Below are positions 22,781-31,828 of a stretch of DNA of 64,000 nucleotides, piece by piece. The translations under genes and the position numbers were made by a program. Within the stretch, counting starts at the first letter, position 1, and each line of letters starts with the position of its first letter. The stretch comes from Thinopyrum elongatum. Taxonomy: Eukaryota; Streptophyta; Magnoliopsida; Poales; Poaceae. The stretch is from the NCBI GenBank assembly GCA_011799875.1, contig CM022301.1, forward strand, positions 12,233,570 to 12,297,569. The letters run 5' to 3'. Under the pieces are notes generated by a model. That model was not told the DNA's origin. It searched no databases and saw only the letters and a list, made by a program, of their open reading frames with translations.

Positions 22781-22793
22781 TGGCATCCGAGCC
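22781..22793 (+). promoter_or_regulatory. Primer binding site (tRNA-Met type)
   Basis: TGGCATCCGAGCC starts two bases after the LTR B end, differing at two positions from the canonical tRNA-iMet complement used by most plant LTR elements. The SINE's 5' target duplication (22793-22801) begins at its last base. Confidence 0.65.
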
Positions 22794-22801
22794 AGGTTAA
22801 T

Positions 22802-23116
22802 GCGAACCAACCTGTGGTTGGATGGTTAGAGGGACAGTGGTATCCCCAGCCCACCAGGGTTCAAATCCTGGTGCTCGCATTATTCCTAGATTTATTTCAG
22901 GATTTCCGGCGATGTGCTTTCAGTGGGAGGAGACGTTCCCATCGACGACGAGGCGGCTACGGCGACTTCGTAAATCTCAAGATAATATGCCCGCTCGGTC
23001 TCTCGGAGGTGCTCATAGGGGTAGGGTGTGCGTGTGTACATTCATAGGGGTGAGTGTATGCGCGTATGTATGTATGAGCGCTTGCGTCTGTACTGATGTT
23101 AAAAAAAAAAAGTGCT
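22802..23116 (+). mobile_element. Au SINE copy 1 (tRNA-derived)
   Basis: Starts GCGAACCAACCTGTGGTTGG, with pol III A-box-like GTGGTTGGATGG and B box GGTTCAAATCC at 22858-22868, followed by the Au SINE body and ending in an A-run (23100-23111) plus GTGCT. It is flanked by a 9-bp direct repeat CAGGTTAAT at 22793-22801 and 23117-23125. The full-length body (315 bp) makes it the reference for the deleted copy at 39361-39578. Confidence 0.88.
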
Positions 23117-23125
23117 CAGGTTAAT

Positions 23126-23384
23126 TACAGCTGATTTATTTACAGGGGTATTTTGTATGGGTGTAGATCTCTTGAAAACGACGATCCAAGAGCAGCCTAA
23201 GCAATCCAAACGCGCTAGTTCTTTAGAGCTAGTATACGTAGAGTTTGCAGGACTAGGGGTGGCCATCCCCTCTGTCCTCCTCAGGCATATATTGGTACTG
23301 CTCCACTAAAAAAGCATAGATAGATGAGCAGAATAACAATTCAGAAAATAAATTCTTGATCGATCGGCAAAAATATAATTGTCA
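23126..23384. other. Unassigned sequence after the SINE
   Basis: Probably the disrupted internal region of the LTR B element, or host flank of the exonuclease gene. No gene, TIR or RNA is recognised. Short open frames do not resemble known proteins. Confidence 0.4.
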
Positions 23385-23434
23385 TGGCACCAAGCTATAG
23401 TTTTAGCCACTATATTTCTTTACGGAGGGAGTAC
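23385..23434 (+). mobile_element. Stowaway-type MITE end fragment
   Basis: The phrase TATTTCTTTACGGAGGGAGTA ends at 23432 and contains the Tc1/Mariner Stowaway terminus (complement of CTCCCTCCGT) followed by the TA target. No partner terminus was found to the left, so it is a one-ended remnant. It sits about 60 bp downstream of the exonuclease stop codon, where Stowaway elements often lie in grass genes. Confidence 0.45.
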
Positions 23435-23494
23435 TTGGGAGCTGGTAGAATTTGCAGGAGCAGGACAGACGAAGACGGCCGTCGATCATGCATC

Positions 23495-24100
23495 TCAGTA
23501 GTCGCCGGTGAGGAGCTTCCGGCCGACCTCAAAGGAGATGAACGCGTCGATGCAGGCGTACTTGATCTGCTCGTCGGAGAGGTCGTAGGCGTCCCACGGT
23601 CCCATCGTGATACTGTGCGGCTTCTCGAGGCTGGCCCCCATGACGGCGTCCGCGACGTCCTTGAGCCCGGCCTGGCGGAGCCACGGCCTGCCCATCTCGT
23701 CGGCCGCGAGGTGGCGCAGGTCGACGGTGTTGGCGACCTGAAGGCCGTGGTCGTTGCTGAGGCGGTTGGCGTCGTTCTGCACGCCGACGCCGACGAAGCG
23801 GAAGTCCGGGTCGGCGAGGAAGGTCACGAGCGCCCGTGGGAAGTAGTCGGCGTGGAGGAGCTGGAAGACGAGGCAGCGGCGGCCGACGCAGAGCTGCAGG
23901 AGCGCCACGGGGTTCTGCGCATGGCTGTAGCTGGGGCGCCACTCCACGTCCAGCCCCACGATGAGCTTGTGGTAGACCCAGCGGTAGACGTAGCGGATCT
24001 TGCGGAGCCAGGCCGCCACGGCGGCGCCGGAGGACGTGACGGTGGTGGTGATGACTTCGCCCTCGAAGTCCACGTCGCCGACCAACGTCTCGGTGGCCAT
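23495..24100 (-). CDS. WRN/RNase D-type 3'-5' exonuclease domain protein
   Basis: Uninterrupted 201-codon, single-exon gene. It is a DEDDy-family 3'-5' exonuclease: motif I LDVEW (D51, E53), motif II VGVGVQNDANRL (D110) and motif III YACID (Y181, D185), so all catalytic residues are present. Plant genomes have families of such small Werner-exonuclease-like proteins lacking the helicase part. I chose ATG at 24098-24100 (MATETLVGDVDF), because the 28 codons that could extend the frame upstream look untranslated. No signal peptide or membrane segment is seen, so nuclear or cytosolic action is likely. GC content is high in the coding region, typical of grass genes. It is the only intact non-transposon gene here. 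A MULE lies 306 bp upstream of its start. Confidence 0.9.
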   Translation of the reverse strand: MATETLVGDVDFEGEVITTTVTSSGAAVAAWLRKIRYVYRWVYHKLIVGLDVEWRPSYSHAQNPVALLQLCVGRRCLVFQLLHADYFPRALVTFLADPDFRFVGVGVQNDANRLSNDHGLQVANTVDLRHLAADEMGRPWLRQAGLKDVADAVMGASLEKPHSITMGPWDAYDLSDEQIKYACIDAFISFEVGRKLLTGDY

Positions 24101-24406
24101 CACGATTTTTTTGTGTTTCACGGCAGCTAGGTAGTACAAACACACAGGATCGGAAGAGATCTGAACAAGCCGAAAACCCAGCAAACGGCGTCGCGAGAAG
24201 CGTGGCGGTGGGCAGGGTTCTCAATTATTGTTGCGGAACAGGAGAACTAGCCGGAGACATCTCAGTTCTCAAACAACCGCTCAAACTATTGGAAAAGAAA
24301 CTACTCTGTATTGGGTATTTTATTGCAAAGCAAACGTATCGAGATGGGACGAGTTTCCCAGCCGGAGACCAAGTCTAATTCAAATACAAACTCTTGTGGG
24401 ACGAGT
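24101..24406 (-). promoter_or_regulatory. Proximal promoter of the exonuclease gene (candidate)
   Basis: The 306 bp between the start codon and the MULE target duplication. A possible TATA element, AATAAAATA on the minus strand (24316-24324), lies about 216 bp before the start codon. No other element is assigned. The MULE insertion separates this piece from the original upstream DNA, which resumes at 39688. Confidence 0.35.
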
Positions 24407-24415
24407 TTAAATTTA

Positions 24416-24964
24416 GGGTCTGACTGCGTAACATCTTGATGTGAGATAATATGTCATATCTAAGTTGTGACATCATCGTAACTAATCCCTTAGTTCAGCC
24501 CACATTGTCCTTTGCGTATTTGTTTTTTCTTTCTTCTTTTTGATTGGGCCGCGACAAAAACATTTCAGTGAAGCAGTGCGCTGCCTACGCATCGAACTCG
24601 GGCCACGATACTAAGGAACGCCAGCTCGTAACACTCTAATCGGTAACTATTGTTGCCCTTTGGAAAGCGGGAAATGTCTAAAAACATAGTACAGCTTCCA
24701 AATTAGAAGACATGTTTGAAATTTTCAGAAACCTTTTTTTGCAAATTGTGAACAATTTTGAATTTTGAATATTTTTAAAACAAAAACAATTTTGAAAATT
24801 TGAAATTTTGAAAAGTCTCTTTCAAATGTGAATAAATTTTATAATCCCAACATTTTTTGAAAAACAAGAACAAAATTTGGTATTCCATACAATTTTTTCA
24901 CGAACAAATTTTGAAAACACGGACAATTTTTTAAAATCCTCATCCATTTTTAAAGTGTGGGCAA
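24416..24964. other. MULE left flank
   Basis: Left terminus followed by non-coding DNA. The part 24715-24960 is rich in TTTTGAAAATTTGAAATTTTG-like phrases of the kind common in Triticeae MULEs. A tRNA-like B box phrase (reverse of CATCGAACTCGGG at about 24590) is present but no tRNA cloverleaf forms. No gene seen. Confidence 0.45.
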
Positions 24965-26480
24965 TTTTTTGAAAAATGCCCCAGTTGCAAGTCGACGGTT
25001 GACATACAACTAGGCAATGGTTGCGAGTCGATGGTTGACATGCAATTGGGGAACGGTTGTGAGTCGACGGTTGACTTGCAATTGGGACAACTACAAACAA
25101 CAAAAATATCTAGTTGCGAGTCAGTGGTTGACTTGCAACTGGGGCACCTACAAAACTGTGAAAACATGCCCTAGTTGCAAGTTGATGGCTGACTTGCAAC
25201 TGGCCAGCTACAAACTACGACAAGACCCTAGTTGCGACACGATGGTGGACATGCAACTGGAGTACTTGCGAAAAATGCCTCAGGTGCGAGTCAAAGGTTA
25301 ACTTGCAAGCTGCGAGTCGAAGGATGACTTGCAACTGGGGCACCTACAAAACTGTGAAAACACGCCCTAGTTGCAAGTCGATGGCCGACTTGCAACTGGC
25401 CGACTACAAACTACGACAAGACCCTAGTTGCGACACGATGGTGGACATGTAACTGGAGCACTTGCGAAAAATGCCCCAGGTGCGAGCCGAAGGTTGACTT
25501 GCAAGTTGCGAGTCGAAGGATGACTTGCAACTGGGGCATGGTTGCGAGTCGAAGGTTGACTTGCAACTGGGGCACAGTTGCGAGTTGATGTTGACTTGCA
25601 ACTGGTGCAACTACAAAAAAAAATCTAGTTGCGAGTTAATAGTGAACATGCAACTAGAACAACTACACAAAACTACGATGCGAGTTGCTAGTCGAGGGTG
25701 GAGTTGCAACTCGGACAACTAAACAAAACTACAATATGAGTTGCGAGTTCAGGGTGGACTTGCAGCTGGGACAACAACAAAACTATGGGCCCAGTTGCGA
25801 GTCGAGGGCGAATTTGCAACTGGGACAACTACGAAACTATGAGCCCAGTTGCGAGTCAAGGGTGAACTTGCCACCGAGATGAAACAAACTATAAGGCTAG
25901 TTGTGAGTCAAGGGCGGACTTGCAACTGGGGCACGGTTGCGAGTTGATGTTGACTTGCAACTGGTGCAACTAAAAAAATTCTAGTTGCGAGTTAATGGTG
26001 GACTTGCAACTGAAACAACTACACGAAACTACGATATGAGTTGTGAGTCGAGGGTGGACTTGCAGCTAGGACAAGTAAACAAAACTACAATATGAGTTGC
26101 GAGTCCAGGGTGGACTTGCAGCTGGGACAACAACAAAACTATGGGCCCAGTTGCGAGTCAAGGGCGAATTTGCAACTGGGACAACTACAAAACTATGAGC
26201 CTAGTTGCGAGTCAAGGGTGAACTTGCAACCGAGATGAAACAAACTACAGGACTAGTTGCGAGTCAAGGATGGACTTGCAACTAGGACAATCATACAACA
26301 CTGCGATACTATTTGCCAGTCGAGGGTGCACTTGCAACTGAGATAATAACAAATTATGAGCACAGTTACGAGTCGGGTGTGGACTTGCAACTAGGATGAA
26401 AACAAAACACATGGTCAGTTATGAGTGGAGAGTGAACTTGCAACTGGGACAACTACGAATCCATTTGCGAATCAAGGGTG
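24965..26480. repeat. Satellite-like array of hairpin-forming units inside the MULE
   Basis: About 1.5 kb built from units of the form CAGTTGCGAGT ... GACTTGCAACTG, each an imperfect inverted repeat (GTTGCAAGTC versus GACTTGCAAC) around a variable centre such as GACGGTTGA or GAGGGTGGA, separated by CACCTACAAAAC-like spacers. Higher-order periods are visible: about 205 bp (25143-25300 against 25348-25500) and 357 bp (from about 25622 against 25979). The array has no coding constraint that I can see. Confidence 0.88.
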
Positions 26481-27354
26481 GACTCTACAAATTCTCCATC
26501 AGGCCACAAAAAAGCACAGCAAAACGAACAAAAAAGAAACAGGCTGCGCCTCTCAAACGGTGACTTGTATGAGCCCATGTGAAAAGAAACAAGAGAACAG
26601 ACCGGCACAAAACAAAATGGAAAAAGAGGACCCGCGATAAAAAAGAACGAGCTGACACAGGCATACATGATTGGGTTTTTGCGAACATTAAACAAATCGG
26701 ATAATTATAAACTTAGATGAAACATCACTAAATCTCATCTAGATGAGATTTAGCAAATCTGAAAAAAAATCTAGTTACGCTCTTCTCTACTATATAGTCG
26801 AACCAAAATAAACCTACAGCCCACAAAAAGCCAATACACAGAACATAAAAATGGCTCAGTAAAAAAGTCATATCAGGCCTGACTATTTCACGAGGGACGA
26901 AATGAAAACACGACACAACGACAATAAGTGTGAATCATAAGCACATATATCTAACGGTATATGACTCACATGAGACATTGTTAACTATCGTTAGATGAGA
27001 ATTAGCAAAATCAATCCAAAATGGGACCCCTAGATCGCGCCGTAAAAATGGCCCACCAAAAGACGACGCACAAACAGGTCGACAAAGTAAACAATAGACG
27101 CACGACGTGACACGGGACGCAACAACAAAATAATCCGCGATCAAGATTTGCAGTAATTTAAACCAAACAGATGACAACAGTGTGATTTTTTCATGAATTT
27201 TAAAAAATAAACAAAAGAATAAAAAACATAATATAAAAAAGAAAAATAAATGGAAAAGAAGAAAATATAAATATAAATAAAAGAAAAAAACATGAATCTA
27301 GAATAGTTCATAATTTAAAACAAAAAAAACAACAAAAAAAAAGGAACGCAGCAG
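26481..27354. other. MULE interior right of the array
   Basis: Non-coding, A-rich toward the right (27180-27345, mostly A with short interruptions). Contains phrases such as ATCTAGATGAGATTTAGCAAAT. The target duplication CCCAT of the gypsy element ends it (27355-27359). No gene seen. Confidence 0.5.
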
Positions 27355-27359
27355 CCCAT

Positions 27360-30257
27360 TGTGGCGCCCCCGGCTCAATCGTACACTAATCATGCACGCA
27401 AACGTGTACGATCAAGATCAGGGACTCACGGGAAGATATCACAACACAACTCTAAAACATAAATAAGTCATACAAGCATCATAATACAAGCCAGGGGCCA
27501 CGAGGGCTCGAATACAAATGCTCGATCATAGACGAGTCAGCGGAAGCAACAATATCTGAGTACAGACATAAGTTAAACAAGGTGCCATAAGATGGCTAGC
27601 ACAAACAGGGATACAACAGATCGAACAGGCGCAGGGCCTCCTGCCTGGGATCCTCCTAACTACTCCTGGTCGTCGGCGTCCTGGACGTAGTAGTAGGCTC
27701 CGCCCTGGTGGTAGTAGTCGTCGAAGGTGGCGTCTGGCTCCTGGGCTCCAACATCTGGTTGCGACAACCAGCAAGAAGGGAAAGGGGGAAAGGAGGGGGA
27801 AAGCAACCGTGAGTACTCATCCAAAGTACTCGCAAGCAAGGATCTATACTACATATGCATGGTATATGTGTAAAGAGACAATATCGGTGGACTGAACTGC
27901 AGAATGCCAGAATAAGAGGGGAATAGCTAGTCCTGTCGAAGACTACGCTTCTGGCAGCCTCCATCTTGAAGCAATAGAAGAGATTAGTTGGAAGTTAACC
28001 AAGCAACAATGCATAGCATAATCCTACCCGTCGATCCTCTCGTCGCCACCATGCGAGAGAGCGACCACCGGGTTATATCTGTCACTTGTAAGGGTGTGTT
28101 TTATTAAGTATCCATTTCTAGTTGTCATGAGGTCGGAATACAACTCCGGGTCGTCCTTTTACCGAGGGACACGGCTATTCGAATAGATAAACTTCCCTGC
28201 AGGGGTGCACCACATATTCCCCAACACGCTCGATCCCCTTTGGCCGGACACACTTTCCTGGGTCATGCCCGGCCTCGGAAGATCCACACGTCGCAGCCCC
28301 ACCTAGGCTCAACAGAGAGGTCAGCACGCCGGACTAATCCTAGGCACTCTGGGGTCTGGGCCCATCGCCCAGTGCGCTCCTGCACGTTGCGTACGCGGCC
28401 GCGAGCAGACCTAGCAACCCACACGATCACGGCGGTTACGTTATCGCGGTCCAACACGGCGCGCGCCGCTCAGTCGCTGACGTCAAGAAGGCTTCAGCTG
28501 ATACCACGACGCCGGGATACCCATAACTACTCCCGCGTAGTTGGTTAGTGCGTATAGGCCAGTGGCCAGACTCAGATCAAATATCCAATCTTGTTAAACT
28601 TGTTATTATGAGATCACCGCGGACGACGACCAGGGCCAGGCCCACCTCTCTCCTAGGTGGTCACAACCTGCCCTGCCGCTCCACAACAAAGAGTCACTTA
28701 GGGGGCCGTCGAGGAGGCCAATCCTTTCAGCCCCCGTTCGTGAATCACCTGCGGGTGCTCCACGAGCCGACCCGACTTTAGTATCCATCTGATGTCACAT
28801 GTAATAAGTAGTATTCATATCCGCAATCGCCACCCGTGGCGAGCACGGCCCAATAATGTAGCATAGCAGACAGACGAGAATGTAGGGCCACTGATGACAA
28901 ACTAGCATCCTACACTAGGCATTTAGGATTGCAGGTAAGGTATCAACAACAGTAGCAACAATGACAGGCTATGCAGCAGAATAGGATTAACCGAAAGCAG
29001 TAACAGGCTACACTACTCTAATGCAAGCAGTATAGAGAAGAATAGGCGATATCTGGTGATCAAGGGGGGGGGGGCTTGCCTGGTTGCTCTGGCAAGTAGG
29101 GGTCGTCAACAACGTAGTCGGTCGGGGCACCAGCAGCTGCGTCGGTCTCGTAGTCTACCGAAGAGAAGAGGGGGAAGAAACAGTAAACACACGGCAATAA
29201 TGCAACAGGGATGCATGACATATTTAAACGCAGGGCCAGGGTGATATACAGCCTAACTAAGCGATTTAGTTCATTTAGGAATTTATTCGGATTTATTTAA
29301 TTAGGGTTGGACACTATTCATTTATCGAAATCGGCCTAATTGTTCAACGTTCTCATAGCTGCGGGCATCTGACGGGAATACGGAGGATGTATTCGGGTTC
29401 GTATCGTCGTTCTGAGCAAGTTTCATGTATAAAATATTTTCATCGGAGTTACGGTTTATTTAATATGATTTTCTAAAGTTTTTATTAATTTCTAAAATTT
29501 TAATTAATTATTTAATTCAACATTATCCGAAACAGTGATTGATGACGTCAGCATGACATCATGCTGACGTCAGCAGTTAATTAAGTTAATTACTAATTAC
29601 TGTTTAATTAACACTAATTAGCTAATTAGATTAACCTAATCAGGATTAATTAACTAATTAATTAATTAATTATTTTTATTTTTTATTTTTATTTTTTTAT
29701 TTTTATTTGGGTCATGGGCCCCACTGGTCAGTGGACCAGGGGCGGACACGTCCGGGGCGTGCCCCTTTTGGGACCGGACATGTCCGGTGCCCAAAGGGGA
29801 CGCACGGGCGGGCACGGGCGGTCGGGGGCGCGGCGAAGCGTGGGCGCAGGCGAGCGCACGCGGGGCCGGAGGCGGGGCGGCGGCGCGGTGGCTGGAGCGG
29901 CCGCGGGCGGCAGCGCGGTGGCGAAGCGGGGGCCGGAGCGGGTCGAGGCGACCGCGGGACGGGCGCGGGGAGCACGGCGTCAGGCGCGCGGGCGCGAGGA
30001 CGGGGAGGCACGGGGTGGTCGCGGCAGTGGCCGGCGCGGATGCGTGCGCGGCGAGGTGCGGGAGCAGAGAGGGGGGGAGAGGCCCGAGGCCTCACCGTGA
30101 TCCGTAGGGACGGGGCAGCGGGGGTCGGGGTGGTCGACGGGGACGACGGCGATGGGGAGGCAGGCCGGCGGGGACGAAGCGGCGACGTAGACGAGGCAGA
30201 CCGGCGAGGGAGCGCTCCGGGCGGTGGCGTCGTGCGGCGAGGGCGAGGCGGCGCGCG
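27360..30257 (-). repeat. Gypsy 3' LTR (truncated inside)
   Basis: Matches the 5' LTR at a constant offset of 8174 bp from 27360 to about 29865, with only scattered substitutions. From about 29870 the two diverge: this copy has a GC-rich block where the other has a pyrimidine-rich one, then they align again from about 29968 with many 1-bp indels until 30257, where sequence switches abruptly to gag. About 800 bp of the sense 5' end of the LTR is missing. Confidence 0.85.
29543..29572. promoter_or_regulatory. bZIP-type palindrome in the 3' LTR
   Basis: Perfect inverted repeat with 13-bp arms around ACAT: TGACGTCAGCATG and CATGCTGACGTCA. It holds two TGACGTCA octamers, the classic palindromic binding site of TGA/CREB-type bZIP factors, 22 bp apart. 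The identical element is in the other LTR. Confidence 0.6.
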
Positions 30258-31436
30258 AAACCTTTCCTGGCGGCGAGCACTCAGTGGGAATGTCTTCTTC
30301 AGCATAGCGGGATAATTCCAGAAACTCCCGCTGATAAGCTTCACTGTCTTGTGCCTGGGTGAGGGTGCGGAACTCTTGCTTCTTCGGTCATGATTCCCTG
30401 AGGAATGAAAAGGCACGGAAGGCAGCTTGGAAATCCGCCAAGTGATGACTGTGCAGCTGGTTGAGTGCGCCTGTGGCGTCCCACCATTGAGCAGCGGGGC
30501 CCTTGAGAAAGAAGGAGGCGAAGGTGACATAGTTTGCAGGGCAACGCCACCAGATTCCAACTCATAGGTGATTGTCGCGAAGCCAGTCATCCGCATCCAG
30601 GGGCTGAGTTGAGCGCGGTAGACGGTGGGTTGAGGCGCATAAAGTCCTGCAGGGTCCCTGGGCCTGGATACTGGTTCATATTGGGACGAGGAAACTGATC
30701 CATGATCCCTTGCATGAACTGGTTGCAGTTCAATTGCTGCATCATTCCAGCCATATAGTTCGGCGGTGGTGGATCGTTGGCACCACGGCCACGACCACGA
30801 CCAAGCGGGTCTAACCATCCTGCTAATTTTACAACAGGGGTAGTTTAGTAAAAGCAAGCGTGAGTGTTAGTGACAAGCATGATGTAACACGACAATACTC
30901 CAAGCAGTGTTATAGATACATAACAGTAGTCTATTAAGACATACAGACAACACAACGTCGGGGTACAAAGCGGACAGCATAACGGCGCAATTTCATAAAC
31001 TGGACATGCTAGGCGGCGCGCGGCACGCGGTAAGGAAGTACACAACAAGACATAGCAAAGGGCTACATCAACGTGGGGAAAAACTGGTGGGGCGAGGAAT
31101 CTGCAAATGACACACAGGGTGCCTCGATAAAGGATCCTGTAAGCAGAACCTGGCCCACAATCTCGAAGCAAGGGGGGAATTTTCAGAACTCCGGTGGATG
31201 TGATCACGAGACCCTAAGTGTGCGGCGTTAGTAAAATTCATTTAACCCGAGTAGAAGAGAGATCAGGTCCCAGAGTATAGACGAGGAATAAAAAGATCCT
31301 AATACCACCCAGTTGGCAATGTGGGCCCGTAAGCCACACAGCCAAGTTAGTAAAAACGGTTTTCTTTGTCTAGACTCAACTTCGGCCAAGGAATTGGAAA
31401 GGGGGATTCCTCAGGCAGTCGGCTCTGATACCAACT
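30258..31436 (-). pseudogene. Duplicated gag start, leader and primer binding site
   Basis: 30258-30818 repeats the first part of gag (compare 34337-34912), 30819-31420 repeats the leader, and GGCTCTGATACCA at 31421-31433 is the PBS complement. Relative to the main copy it carries about 16 single- or double-base indels in 580 bp but very few substitutions, so gag is frameshifted many times. It ends at 30258 on a switch into LTR sequence. See the findings for a possible assembly cause. Confidence 0.85.
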
Positions 31437-31826
31437 TGTGGGCCCCCGGCTCAATCGTACACTAATCATGCACGCAAACGTGCACGATCAAGATCAGGGA
31501 CTCACGGGAAGATACACAACAAACTCTAAAACATAAATAAGTCATACAGATATCATAATACAAGCCAGGGGCCACGAGGGCTCGAATACAAATGCTCGAT
31601 CATAGACGAGTCAGCGGAAGCAACAATATGAGTACAGACATAAGTAAACAAGGTGCCATAAGATGGGAGCCACAAACAGGGATACAACAGATCGAACAGG
31701 CGCAGGGCCTCCTGCCTGGGTCCTCCTAACTACTCCTGGTCGGCGGCGTCCTGAAGTAGTAGTAGGCTCCGCCTGGTGGTAGTAGTCGTCGAAGGTGGCG
31801 TCTGGCTCCTGGGCTCCAACATCTGT
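31437..31826 (-). repeat. Internal LTR fragment of the gypsy element
   Basis: Begins TGTGGGCCCCCGGC and follows the LTR sequence of 27360-27755 and 35534-35925 for about 390 bp with scattered 1-bp indels. It then joins polymerase sequence at TCGCAAC, a stretch present in both partners, which suggests a microhomology join. Confidence 0.85.
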
Positions 31827-31828
31827 TG

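Noticed and set aside
22858..22868. tRNA gene at the B box
   Set aside because: Part of a tRNA-derived SINE with target duplication. No acceptor stem or anticodon arm of a functional tRNA can be formed, and the second copy at 39417 behaves the same way.
23384..24130. Open frame of 248 codons on the plus strand over the exonuclease gene
   Set aside because: It is the complement of the real gene, which has all conserved exonuclease motifs on the minus strand.
24580..24620. tRNA-like B box on the minus strand near 24590
   Set aside because: Only a partial B box. No A box at proper distance and no flanking duplication.
24965..26480. Possible CRISPR-like array
   Set aside because: The genome is a plant's, units are inverted repeats without uniform spacers, and the array belongs to a MULE.
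29707..30315. Open frames of 200 or more codons in the gypsy LTR
   Set aside because: Gly/Arg-rich shadow of very GC-rich LTR DNA with no conserved motif, changed by indels in the other LTR.
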